This document shows, piece after piece, positions 31,435 through 39,419 of a stretch of 49,887 nt of DNA; the stretch's first letter is position 1; each line of letters opens with the position of its first letter. The notes beneath the pieces were generated by a model, which ran no database searches, had not been told where the DNA came from, and was given only the letters and a program-made list of their open reading frames with translations. Source of the DNA: Thioalkalivibrio sp. ALJ16 (GTDB lineage: Bacteria > Pseudomonadota > Gammaproteobacteria > Ectothiorhodospirales > Ectothiorhodospiraceae); the NCBI RefSeq assembly GCF_000377345.1, contig NZ_KB898054.1:1-49887 (forward strand), in the 5' to 3' direction. The position numbers and the translations under genes are program-made.

Positions 31435-31450
31435 AGCAAACCGTGTGCCG
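31435..31450 (-). promoter_or_regulatory. Sigma-54 (RpoN) promoter of the PilZ-acyltransferase-RND operon
   Basis: On the minus strand CGGCACACGGTTTGCT fits TGGCACGN4TTGCW with two mismatches at the less critical positions and exact GG-N10-GC spacing. It lies about 65 bp upstream of the PilZ ATG, giving a leader of about 55 nt. The shared promoter class with the PEP-CTERM gene points to PrsR control. Confidence 0.75.
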
Positions 31451-31542
31451 GTGCACAGAAAACACCGGGATTCGCTTGCTGCCGGGAACTCCGGGGGCGC
31501 CGTGATCTGCGCGTCAGTTCGCTGGATGTAAACAATCTCGAC

Positions 31543-31597
31543 ACCTGTGGACAGGTCTGGGCAAACCCACTTCAATGAACTTGGGATATCCCCAAGT
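31543..31597. promoter_or_regulatory. Palindromes upstream of the sigma-54 promoter; candidate activator sites
   Basis: ACCTGTGGACAGGT (31543-31556, perfect) and ACTTGGGATATCCCCAAGT (31579-31597, near-perfect) lie about 120-170 bp upstream of the predicted start, the usual enhancer distance for an NtrC-type activator such as PrsR. A third palindrome with CCGGTG/CACCGG arms (31448-31468) overlaps the -24 box. The remaining non-coding DNA between 31371 and 31732 shows no gene. The region is also the upstream region of the divergent chain-length gene. Confidence 0.45.
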
Positions 31598-31732
31598 CCG
31601 GGCGCACCCGCATGGCGGTGTCGAGCGCCGATAGCTCCGGCGCGAGGCAGGTGCGGCCGGTGACAGTGATCGCTGCAGACCGACCCGCGGGTGCCTTCGC
31701 GCTCCCGTGCGTTCGGCGGGAAGCTGGGCAGT

Positions 31733-33283
31733 ATGGAAAAGATCGTTCAAGAGCTCTGGCAGCACGTCCGGGCCACCTGGCGCAAGCGCTGGTGGATCCT
31801 GCCGGTCGCCTGGCTGGTGTGTATCGGGGGCTGGGCCTATGCCCACAACCTGCCGGACACCTACCAGGCCGATGCCCGGATCTACGTGAATACCCAGTCC
31901 GTTCTGGACCCCCTGCTGCGCGGCATGACCGTGCGCCCCAATACCGAACAGCGCCTGCGCATGATCACGCGCACCCTGCTGAGCCGTGACAACCTCGAGG
32001 AGATCGCGCGCGAAAGCGATCTCGACGTACTGACCGGCAACTCCAGCATGGATGCCCAGGTCGCCCTGCTGCGCTCGCGGCTGACACTGGATGGCGGCGA
32101 GCGCGACAACATCTACAACGTGCGCTTCCGCCACAGCAATCCGGAGGTGGCCTACCGCGTGGTCCGTGAAACGGTCGACCTGTTCATGGCCCGCGGCATG
32201 GGCGACTCGCGCCTGGATCTGACCACCTCCCAGCAGTTCATCGAGCGTCAGCTGGAGAACTACGAGCTGCAGCTGCAGGAGAAGGAGGCCGAGATCGAGC
32301 AGTTCAAGCGCGACAACGCCCGCTTCCTCAGTGGTGACGGCAATTTCTACTCGCGTCTGGAGCGCACCCGCGATCAGCTGCAGCAGGCGCGCCTGCAGAA
32401 GCGCGAGGCCGAGAGCCGCCTGCAGACCCTGGAGCGGCGCGGGCGCGAGGCCCAGGCCAGCGGTGGCGGCCCGCTCGGCTACCACAACCCCGAGCTCGAC
32501 CGCCGCATCAGCGATCTGCAGGAAAACATCGATGCCATGCGCCTTCGCTACACCGACGAACACCCCGATGTGGTCTCCTCCCGGCGCATCCTGGCCGAGC
32601 TGGAAGAGCGACGTGAACGCGAGGCCGAGGCATTCGCGCAGAACCCGCAGGCGATCCAGCGCCCGGGTGGCAGCAACGAAGCCCTGCAAAATGCCATCAA
32701 TGAAACCGAAAGCCAGATCGCCTCGCTGACCACGCGCATCGCCGAGTTCGAGGATCGGGTGGCCCGGCTGGAGGGTGACGTGGACCGCGCCCCGGCCGTG
32801 GAGTCCGAGCTGACCTCCCTGACCCGCAATTATGATGTCCTGCGCAATTCCTTCCGGCAGCTGCAGGATCGCCGCGAGCAGGCGGTGATGTCTCAGGCCG
32901 TCGAGGTTCAGACGGATGCCGTCGACTTCCGGGTGCTCGAACCGCCGCGCCAGCCCACGTCCCCGGCCTCGCCGGACCGTCCGATGCTGGCGACGGCTGT
33001 GCTGCTGCTGGGTATCGGCGCCGGAACCGGCTTGGCATTTCTGCTGTCGCAACTGCGGCGCACGGTGGGTAACAGCCAGCAGCTGGCCGCGGTCACCGGG
33101 CGCCCGGTGCTGGGGACGGTTTCGCGGGTGCGCACGCCGATGACGCGGCGCCGCCGCCTGTCCGAGCTGGCCGTGTTCAGCGCGGCCCTGGGTACGCTGG
33201 TCCTGGTCTACGTGGTGGTCATGGGGTTGTACGCGACCGGTTCCGAGTTCCTGCTGGACGAGCTTATGGGATGGCTGCGATGA
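31733..33283 (+). CDS. Exosortase A system polysaccharide chain-length determinant (Wzz/Wzc-N type)
   Basis: This 516-aa protein has a Wzz domain with TM1 at about residues 21-39 (WWILPVAWLVCIGGWAYAHN), the motif DTYQADARIYVNTQSVLDPLL and a long periplasmic coiled coil (about 155-385). The proline-rich segment LEPPRQPTSPASPDRP then leads into a second membrane helix (LATAVLLLGIGAGTGLAFLLSQL) and a last hydrophobic helix near the C terminus. It lacks a kinase domain, which is supplied by the next gene. It controls polymer length and bridges polymerase and export channel. The ATG at 31733 matches the family N terminus (MEKIVQELWQHVRATWRKRW). It opens the second EPS operon. Confidence 0.92.
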   Translation: MEKIVQELWQHVRATWRKRWWILPVAWLVCIGGWAYAHNLPDTYQADARIYVNTQSVLDPLLRGMTVRPNTEQRLRMITRTLLSRDNLEEIARESDLDVLTGNSSMDAQVALLRSRLTLDGGERDNIYNVRFRHSNPEVAYRVVRETVDLFMARGMGDSRLDLTTSQQFIERQLENYELQLQEKEAEIEQFKRDNARFLSGDGNFYSRLERTRDQLQQARLQKREAESRLQTLERRGREAQASGGGPLGYHNPELDRRISDLQENIDAMRLRYTDEHPDVVSSRRILAELEERREREAEAFAQNPQAIQRPGGSNEALQNAINETESQIASLTTRIAEFEDRVARLEGDVDRAPAVESELTSLTRNYDVLRNSFRQLQDRREQAVMSQAVEVQTDAVDFRVLEPPRQPTSPASPDRPMLATAVLLLGIGAGTGLAFLLSQLRRTVGNSQQLAAVTGRPVLGTVSRVRTPMTRRRRLSELAVFSAALGTLVLVYVVVMGLYATGSEFLLDELMGWLR

Positions 33284-33398
33284 GGGTGCCGGGCGGGTTC
33301 GCCGGGCACGTTTCCGGTCATCGCCGGGCGCACCGACTATCTTCCAGGAGGCGGCCCGGCTGGGTGCAGCCGGTGGCCGCAAGGGGACGGATCACGCG

Positions 33399-34295
33399 AT
33401 GAGCATTATCGAGAAAGCGCTGGACAAGAACCGGGCGCGCCAGCCGTCCCCGGAGCCACCGGTCCAGCAGGAGGCAGTCGCCGAGCCGACCCCGGCCGCA
33501 CCCGAGCCCCGTCAGGAGCCGGTGTCCCGCCAGGTCACGATCGATTTCGCCTGGCTGCGCAAGCAGGGGATTATCGTGCCGGGCGACCAGCGCTCCAGCG
33601 TGGCGGAGGAGTTCCGCATGATGAAGCGCCCGCTGCTGAACAATGCCTTCGGCCGTCATGCCGCGATGCGGGTGCCCAAGGGGCGGTTGATCATGATCAC
33701 CAGCGCCCTGCCCGGCGAGGGCAAGACCTTCACCAGTGTGAACCTGGCCCTGAGCATGGCGATGGAACTGGAACGCACGGTGCTGCTGGTGGATGCCGAT
33801 GTGGCGCGACCGGCCATTCCCCGCGCGCTCGGTTTTCAGGCCGATCTTGGTCTGATGGATGTGCTCAGCGAGCCCGACATCGAGATCCCCGATGTGCTGC
33901 TGCGAACCAATGTGGAAAATCTGACCGTCCTGCCTGCGGGGCGCCCCCACGGGCGCTCGACCGAGATCCTGGCGAGCGACGTGATGCACAACCTGATTGA
34001 CGATCTGCACGACCGCTACGAGGACCGGATCATCCTGTTCGATTCGCCCCCCCTGATGGCCACCAGCGAGCCGGGGGTGCTGGCCAATCACATGGGGCAG
34101 GTGCTCATGGTGGTGGAGGCCGATCGCACGCCGGTCAGCACGGTGGAGCGGGCGATGCATCAGCTGGATTCCTGCGGCGTCGTGCTGACGTCGCTGAACC
34201 GCGCGACGCCCGGGATCGGCATGGGCGGGCAGTACTACGGTGGCAGCTACTATGGCAGCGAGCGTGATCATGCAGCCGGCGCCGCGGCCCGCTAG
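33399..34295 (+). CDS. XrtA-associated tyrosine autokinase (BY-kinase)
   Basis: This 298-aa cytoplasmic kinase begins with the family signature MSIIEKALDKNR, followed by a Pro/Glu-rich linker. The P-loop kinase core carries Walker A ALPGEGKTFTSVNLALSMA (K109), Walker A' LLVDADVARP (D132, D134) and Walker B IILFDSPPL. The C terminus has a small Tyr cluster (GGQYYGGSYYGSER), the likely autophosphorylation sites. It pairs with the chain-length determinant to cycle polymerisation and export. The last codons overlap the start of the barrel gene by 26 bp. Confidence 0.94.
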   Translation: MSIIEKALDKNRARQPSPEPPVQQEAVAEPTPAAPEPRQEPVSRQVTIDFAWLRKQGIIVPGDQRSSVAEEFRMMKRPLLNNAFGRHAAMRVPKGRLIMITSALPGEGKTFTSVNLALSMAMELERTVLLVDADVARPAIPRALGFQADLGLMDVLSEPDIEIPDVLLRTNVENLTVLPAGRPHGRSTEILASDVMHNLIDDLHDRYEDRIILFDSPPLMATSEPGVLANHMGQVLMVVEADRTPVSTVERAMHQLDSCGVVLTSLNRATPGIGMGGQYYGGSYYGSERDHAAGAAAR

Positions 34296-35793
34296 CGCCC
34301 GACGCCAGCGGCGTCCGGCCGCGTGCGGCTGGGGTGCCGGTGCCGTCGCCATCATCGCGCTGGCCGCGCCGGCGAGCGCCCTGGCGGTGGACTGGACCTT
34401 CACCCCGCGGGTAACGGTATCCGCGGAGGTGACCGACAACGCCCGCCTGGCGCCGCGCGGCGAGGAGGATTCCGACCTGATCGGTACCCTCGCGCCCGGT
34501 TTTACGCTGCGCGGCGAGGGTGCGCGCAGCGATACCCGCCTCGATTACCGCATGAATGCACGCTTCTACGCCGACGATTCCCGCCAGGACCGCACCACCC
34601 ACAGCCTGCGTGGCGCCAGCAGCTGGGAGCTGGTGGACGACACCTTTTTCGTGGATGTCGGGGCATCGCGCACCGAGCAGGCCGCATCGATCCTCGCGCC
34701 GGTCGGCATCGGGGGCAGCACCCCGCGCGAGAACCTGCAGGAGACCACCACCTACAGCATCTCGCCGATGCTGCGGACCCGCTATGGCAGTTTCGCCACC
34801 CAGGAAGTCCGCTACACCTACGGCGAGAACCTGTATCACCGCAGCAATCGTCAGGACAGCGACTACCACCGGGCGGAGTATGTGCTCGACAGCGGCGCGG
34901 CCTTCAACCGCCCGTTCTGGCAGGTCGCCGGGTTCTACGAGAAGGAGCGCTTCGAGGATGGGCTGGAGGGCGAGTTCGGACAGATCAGTGGAACGCTGGG
35001 CTATCGCTTTGGCCGGTCGCTGCGCCTGTTCGGCGTAGCGGGGCAGGACTTTAACGATTACGCCACCACCCGCGAGGACGATGACGGCGGCTTCTGGCAG
35101 GTCGGCGCGGGCTGGGCGCCAACCCGGGTGACCAACATCGAGGCCCGCTACGGCGAGCGCTACTTCGGCAAGAACCGGTCGCTGGCGGTGGATCATCGCA
35201 GCCGCCGGTCGACCTACCGGATCAGCTACAGCGAGGGCGTGACCTCAACCCGCCAGCGTCGTGACGGCCCCTTCGCCCAGCTGGCCGAGGATGCGCAGTT
35301 CATGAGCATGGACGAGCTACTGGAAAACTATACGCTCGAGGAAATCTTCCTGTTTGCCCTGAATCCGGAGCTGGGCGACGAGGCCTTCGTCGAGGGTTTT
35401 TACCTGACGCGCAGCTGGCGCGCAGGCTGGAGCTACGACACCGGGCGCAGCGTGTTCGGGATCAACCTGAGCCAGACCGAGCGCGAATCGGAAACCCAGA
35501 CCAACGTCGGCCTGTTCGAGGACAACCGCACCCAGCGCGGGGCCAACGCGTTCTGGCAATGGCGCTACGGTCCGCGTACGACGACTTTGCTGACCACCGG
35601 AATCAGCCGCACCGACTTCGCCGACAGCGATCGCGAGGATGACCTCTGGTTCCTGCGGGCCAGCGTCAGCCGCCAGCTGACGCCGGACACCTCCGCCAGC
35701 CTGGCCTACCGGCACCAGCGCCGGGATTCGAACGCCGCGGCCAACGAGTACCGCGAGAACGCGATCATCGGCACGCTGACCAAGGAGTTCTGA
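34270..35793 (+). CDS. PEP-CTERM system-associated outer-membrane beta-barrel (TIGR03016 type)
   Basis: This 507-aa protein has a long basic leader and signal peptide (GAGAVAIIALAAPASALA), then alternating beta-strands throughout: VDWTFTPRVTVSAEVTDNARLAP, TRLDYRMNARFYADDSR, YSISPMLRTRYGSFATQEVRYTY. It ends with a final strand finishing in Phe (IIGTLTKEF). The opening TFTPRVTVSAEVTDNARL segment is typical of this exosortase-linked porin family. It is probably the outer-membrane pore for the polymer together with the export lipoprotein. ATG 34270 lies within the kinase 3' end and no strong ribosome-binding site is seen, so coupling is likely. Confidence 0.9.
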   Translation: MQPAPRPASARRQRRPAACGWGAGAVAIIALAAPASALAVDWTFTPRVTVSAEVTDNARLAPRGEEDSDLIGTLAPGFTLRGEGARSDTRLDYRMNARFYADDSRQDRTTHSLRGASSWELVDDTFFVDVGASRTEQAASILAPVGIGGSTPRENLQETTTYSISPMLRTRYGSFATQEVRYTYGENLYHRSNRQDSDYHRAEYVLDSGAAFNRPFWQVAGFYEKERFEDGLEGEFGQISGTLGYRFGRSLRLFGVAGQDFNDYATTREDDDGGFWQVGAGWAPTRVTNIEARYGERYFGKNRSLAVDHRSRRSTYRISYSEGVTSTRQRRDGPFAQLAEDAQFMSMDELLENYTLEEIFLFALNPELGDEAFVEGFYLTRSWRAGWSYDTGRSVFGINLSQTERESETQTNVGLFEDNRTQRGANAFWQWRYGPRTTTLLTTGISRTDFADSDREDDLWFLRASVSRQLTPDTSASLAYRHQRRDSNAAANEYRENAIIGTLTKEF

Positions 35794-35796
35794 GTC

Positions 35797-36891
35797 ATGT
35801 ACGAGGAATTCTATGGCTTCACCGGCCGCCCGTTCGCGCTGAGCCCAGACCCGCGCTTCTTCTTCGCCAGCAAGGGCCACAGCCGGGCGATGGCGTATCT
35901 CGAATACGGCGTGCAGCTGGAGGAAGGCTTCATCGTCATTACCGGCGAGGTCGGGGCCGGCAAGACCACCCTGGTGCGCAGCCTGTTCGAGACCCTGAGC
36001 GACAAGCCCCTGGTGGCGGCACAGCTGGTCAGCACCCAGCTCGATGCGGCCGACCTGCTGCGCTCGGTCTGCCTTGCGTTCGGTCTCGAGGATGCCCCGA
36101 ACCACAAGGCCGGTCAGCTCCGGCGTCTGGAGTCCTTCCTGCACGACACGCGGGCCCGCGGCCAGCGGGCCCTGCTGGTGGTGGACGAGGCCCAGAACCT
36201 GGGCCCCGACGCGGTGGAAGAGCTGCGCATGCTGTCCAACTTCCAGGGCGAGGACGGGCCGCTGCTGCAGAGCTTCCTGCTCGGCCAGCCGGAGTTCCGG
36301 CGCCTGCTGCGCAGCGAGAACATGCAGCAGCTGCGGCAGCGGGTGATCGCGACCTATCACCTCGGCCCGATGGACGAGGACGATACGCGCGCCTACATCG
36401 AGCACCGCCTGGCGCGCGTGGGCTGGAATGGCCGGCCGCGTTTCGATGCCGACATCTGGCCGCGCATCCACGACTACACCAGCGGCATTCCGCGCAAGGT
36501 CAACACCTTCTGCGACCGCCTGCTGCTGATGGGCTACCTCGAGGAATGTGCCGACCTGGATGCGGCCCGGGCGCAGCAGGTCATCGACGAGATTGAAGAA
36601 GACCTGGAGGGCGTCCTGCTGGAGGAGGCAGCCCCCGCCGCCGCGCCAGACCCGGCCGTGGCCAGCGCGCCCGCAGGCAAGGCCCCGGCCTCCGACGACC
36701 AGGCCGTGGCCAGCCAGGTCGCCATGCTGCGGATCGAACACGATATCGAGGCGCTGGAGGAACGGCTGCAGCGGATCGAGCGCAATCTCCTGGTCAACTT
36801 CCGGGTGACCCAGGAGGTGCTCAAGATCGTGCGCGACGAGGACTACGCGCCCGAGTCGGTCCCGCCGGTCTCCAGTGCTGCGCGCTCCTAG
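35797..36891 (+). CDS. XrtA-associated ATPase (ExeA-like AAA, TIGR03015 type)
   Basis: This 364-aa protein begins MYEEFYGFTGRPFALSPDPRFFFASKGHSRAMAYLEYG, the ExeA-type start. It has Walker A GEVGAGKTTL (K56), Walker B LLVVDEAQNL (D130-E131), sensor region FLLGQPEFRRLLRS and IPRKVNTFCDRLLLMGYLEE. A C-terminal extension of about 90 residues is Ala/Pro-rich and ends in a short coiled coil. Relatives energise or regulate secretion assemblies; in exosortase loci the exact partner is unknown. It starts 3 bp after the barrel stop. Confidence 0.93.
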   Translation: MYEEFYGFTGRPFALSPDPRFFFASKGHSRAMAYLEYGVQLEEGFIVITGEVGAGKTTLVRSLFETLSDKPLVAAQLVSTQLDAADLLRSVCLAFGLEDAPNHKAGQLRRLESFLHDTRARGQRALLVVDEAQNLGPDAVEELRMLSNFQGEDGPLLQSFLLGQPEFRRLLRSENMQQLRQRVIATYHLGPMDEDDTRAYIEHRLARVGWNGRPRFDADIWPRIHDYTSGIPRKVNTFCDRLLLMGYLEECADLDAARAQQVIDEIEEDLEGVLLEEAAPAAAPDPAVASAPAGKAPASDDQAVASQVAMLRIEHDIEALEERLQRIERNLLVNFRVTQEVLKIVRDEDYAPESVPPVSSAARS

Positions 36892-36904
36892 GCGGAAATC
36901 GGTG

Positions 36905-37810
36905 ATGCAGATGCAAGCGGCTACGCGACCCAACGCCCTGACGGTCGATGTCGAGGACTACTTTCAGGTATCGGCGCTGGCTCCCTGTATCCCGCGCGAC
37001 AGCTGGGATGCCCGCGAGTGCCGGATCGAGCGTAACCTCGACCGCATCCTCGAGCTGTTCGAGCAGAACGCCGCCCACGCGACCTTCTTCACCCTTGGCT
37101 GGATCGCCGAGCGCTACCCCCGCGCGATCCGCCGCATCGTGGATGCGGGGCACGAGCTGGCCAGCCACGGCTATGGCCACGAACGCGTAACCGACCTGAC
37201 GCCGGCGGCCTTCCGCGCCGATATCGAACGCGCCCAGGGTATCCTCGAGGACCTCTCCGGCACCCCGGTCCGGGGCTATCGCGCACCCAGCTTCTCGATT
37301 GGCGAGGGCAACCTCTGGGCCCTCGAAGTGCTGCGCGAGGTGGGGCTGGAGTACAGCTCGAGTATCTATCCGGTGCATCACGATCACTACGGCATGCCCC
37401 AGGCGCCGCGCCACCCGCATCGACCGGTGTCCGCTGGCGTCCTGGAGCTGCCCCCGGCGACGCTGCGCATGGCCGGGCGCAACCTGCCGGCGGCCGGTGG
37501 CGGCTATTTCCGCCTGCTGCCCTACGCGCTGTCGCGCCGGGCGCTGAACCGCATCCGGGCCGTGGATGCGATGCCCGCGGTCTTCTATTTCCACCCCTGG
37601 GAAATCGACCCCGAGCAGCCCCGCGTTCCCGGTCTCGCGGCGCGCAGCCGCTTCCGCCACTACGTGAACCTGCATCGCATGGAGGCGCGTCTGGAACGGC
37701 TCCTGCAGGACTTCCGCTGGGACCGCATGGACCGCGTGTTTGCCGCGGACCTGGCGGCGAACACCGAACATGCGCAGGTAACCGGAGACGGCGATGTACG
37801 AACCGCCTGA
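36905..37810 (+). CDS. XrtA system polysaccharide deacetylase (TIGR03006 type)
   Basis: This 301-aa NodB-fold deacetylase has LTVDVEDYFQVSALAP (metal-binding/catalytic Asp), the HGYGHERV metal-binding histidine motif near residue 88, RGYRAPSFSI, LEYSSSIYPVHHDHYGMP and FYFHPWEIDPEQPR. It removes N-acetyl groups from amino-sugar residues of the polymer, making it cationic and adhesive. ATG 36905 follows AGGCGG after the stop of the ATPase gene. The 3' end overlaps the FemAB gene by 17 bp. Confidence 0.94.
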   Translation: MQMQAATRPNALTVDVEDYFQVSALAPCIPRDSWDARECRIERNLDRILELFEQNAAHATFFTLGWIAERYPRAIRRIVDAGHELASHGYGHERVTDLTPAAFRADIERAQGILEDLSGTPVRGYRAPSFSIGEGNLWALEVLREVGLEYSSSIYPVHHDHYGMPQAPRHPHRPVSAGVLELPPATLRMAGRNLPAAGGGYFRLLPYALSRRALNRIRAVDAMPAVFYFHPWEIDPEQPRVPGLAARSRFRHYVNLHRMEARLERLLQDFRWDRMDRVFAADLAANTEHAQVTGDGDVRTA

Positions 37811-38861
37811 GCAGCGGGCCCATGGTTCCGGGGCCCTGCAGATCCACACCCTGACCCCCGCGGACCATGACCGCTGGGATGCCTTCGTGGCGTACTGCCC
37901 GCAGGCGACATTCTTTCACCGCGCCGGGTGGTCGACGGTGCTGGAGCAGGCGTTCGGGCACGAGACCTATTTTCTGTATGCCGAGGCGGACGGCATCATC
38001 CAGGGGGTGCTGCCGCTGGCGCGCATCCGTTCGCGCCTGTTTGGCCATTCCCTGTCCTCGCTGCCCTTCTGCGTCTACGGGGGCATCGCGGCTGTAAACG
38101 AGGCGGCTGCCGAGGCCCTGGATACCCGGGCACAGGCGCTGGCCCGCAGCCTCGGGGTCGATTTCCTCGAGTATCGCCAGCGCGCGCCCCGCCACACGGA
38201 CTGGCCGACCAAGAGCGAGCTTTACGTCACCTTTCGCCGCACGCTGGATCCGGACGTGGAGGCCAACATGAACGCCATCCCGCGCAAGCAGCGCCGCATG
38301 GTGCGCAAGGGCATCAAGGCGGGGCTGGTCAGCGAGATCGAGCGTGACATCGATCGCTTCTACCCCATCTATGCGGCGAATGTCCGCCGCATGGGGACCC
38401 CGGTATTCGGCCGCCAGTACTTTCGCACCCTGCTCGAGGTATTCGGCGATGCCTGCGACGTGCTGACCGTGACCCATGACGGCGAGGCGGTCGCCAGCGT
38501 GGTCAGCTTCTGGTTCCGCGACGAGGTGCTGCCCTACTACGGCGGCGGGACGCCCCGGGCGCGCGAGGTCGCGGGCTACGACTTTCTCTACTGGGAGCTG
38601 ATGCGGCGTGCCTGCGAGGCGGGCTATCGGGTGTTCGACTTCGGTCGCAGCAAGCGAGACACCGGCTCTTTCAGCTTCAAGAAGAACTGGGGCTTCGAGC
38701 CACAGCCGCTGTACTACGAGTACGACCTGGTTCGTGCCCGCGAGATGCCCGACGTCAATCCGCTGAACCCCAAATACCGCTACTTCATCAAGGCCTGGCA
38801 GAGCCTGCCGCTGCCTGTCGCCAACTGGCTCGGGCCCAAGCTCGCCCGCTCCCTCGGCTGA
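37794..38861 (+). CDS. FemAB-related PEP-CTERM system-associated protein (TIGR03019 type)
   Basis: This 355-aa protein has two GNAT-like halves. The first carries WDAFVAYCPQATFFHRAGWSTVLEQAFGHETYFLYAE and the second ASVVSFWFRDEVLPYYGGGTPRAREVAGYDFLYWELMRRACEAGYRVFDFGRSKRDTGSFSFKKNWGFEP, the most conserved block. FemAB proteins transfer an amino acid from aminoacyl-tRNA to an amino group. Here the natural acceptor could be the free amino groups exposed by the adjacent deacetylase (inference). The conserved FemAB-to-glycosyltransferase junction downstream is broken by the CACAGAG/GxxExxY cassette. Confidence 0.93.
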   Translation: MYEPPEQRAHGSGALQIHTLTPADHDRWDAFVAYCPQATFFHRAGWSTVLEQAFGHETYFLYAEADGIIQGVLPLARIRSRLFGHSLSSLPFCVYGGIAAVNEAAAEALDTRAQALARSLGVDFLEYRQRAPRHTDWPTKSELYVTFRRTLDPDVEANMNAIPRKQRRMVRKGIKAGLVSEIERDIDRFYPIYAANVRRMGTPVFGRQYFRTLLEVFGDACDVLTVTHDGEAVASVVSFWFRDEVLPYYGGGTPRAREVAGYDFLYWELMRRACEAGYRVFDFGRSKRDTGSFSFKKNWGFEPQPLYYEYDLVRAREMPDVNPLNPKYRYFIKAWQSLPLPVANWLGPKLARSLG

Positions 38862-38872
38862 AAAGCCTTCCG

Positions 38873-38952
38873 ACCACCGAGGCCACAGCGAACACCGAGC
38901 AGGTCAAGGTCAAGGGCGGATTCACCACAGAGAGCACAGAGGACACAGAGAA
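38873..38952 (+). repeat. CACAGAG-type 9-bp periodic repeats, left side of the GxxExxY cassette
   Basis: The main copy (38921-38952) starts TTCACCACAGAGAGCACAG and continues with another CACAGAG at the same 9-bp step, ending GAA. A decayed copy (38873-38900: CCACCGAGG, CCACAGCGA, ACACCGAGC) precedes it. Both have the orientation opposite to the copy at 39376-39406. Confidence 0.85.
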
Positions 38953-38978
38953 CTGCGGTATTGAAAAAATCATCGCGC

Positions 38979-39374
38979 ATGGATGGCGCAAAGAGCATGG
39001 GAATGGACGCCACGGATTTGACGGGACGTGTGATTGGTGCAGCCATTGAGGTGCACCGGGAGCTGGGCCCTGGCCTGTTGGAGTCGGTCTACGCGAAATG
39101 CCTGTTTCACGAGCTCACCGAGAGGGGGGTGGAGTGTTTGATGGAGGTGCCCCTGGCAGTCAATTACAAGGGGTTCCCCATCGACTGTGGTTACCGAATC
39201 GACCTGCAGGTCGAGCAGGAGCTGATCGTCGAACTGAAAAGTGTCGATGCGTTGCAGCCCGTCCACCACGCCCAGCTTCTTACCTATATGAAACTGTCGA
39301 ACGTGCCGACCGGCCTGCTGATCAACTTCAACACCCTGCTTCTGAAGGACGGTATCAAGCGGTTCAGGCTTTGA
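38979..39374 (+). CDS. GxxExxY protein (PD-(D/E)XK nuclease-like, PF13366 type)
   Basis: This 131-aa protein has the naming motif GPGLLESVYAKCLFHEL, then VPLAVNYKGFPIDCGYRIDLQVEQELIVELKSVDALQPVHHAQLLTYMKL and GLLINFNTLLLKDGIKRF. The Asp of YRIDL and the E-x-K of VELK fit a PD-(D/E)XK catalytic core; biochemical activity of the family is not established. ATG 38979 is used, with a later ATG at 39003 closer to the conserved domain. The stop codon directly abuts the right-hand inverted repeat. It has no role in polymer synthesis and appears inserted between the FemAB and glycosyltransferase genes. Confidence 0.9.
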   Translation: MDGAKSMGMDATDLTGRVIGAAIEVHRELGPGLLESVYAKCLFHELTERGVECLMEVPLAVNYKGFPIDCGYRIDLQVEQELIVELKSVDALQPVHHAQLLTYMKLSNVPTGLLINFNTLLLKDGIKRFRL

Positions 39375-39375
39375 A

Positions 39376-39406
39376 TTCTCCGTGCTCTCTGTGTCCTCCG
39401 TGGTAA
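39376..39406 (-). repeat. CACAGAG-type repeat, right side of the GxxExxY cassette (inverted)
   Basis: Read on the minus strand it starts TTACCACGGAGGACACAGAG and ends GCACGGAGAA, the same 9-bp periodic pattern as 38921-38952 but inverted, so the two copies bracket the gene. It lies only 13 bp before the next glycosyltransferase start, where no good ribosome-binding site remains. Confidence 0.85.
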
Positions 39407-39419
39407 TACAGGCCCTTTA

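Noticed and set aside
31371..31544. N-terminal extension of the PilZ protein to an upstream start at 31544
   Set aside because: The extension would span the sigma-54 promoter, is Arg/Ser-rich without domain character, and ATG 31370 has its own ribosome-binding site.
38921..38952. Regularly spaced CACAGAG steps considered as a CRISPR-like or direct-repeat array
   Set aside because: The period is 9 bp with no spacers, and copies occur in inverted pairs around a gene. This is not a CRISPR array and no cas gene is present.
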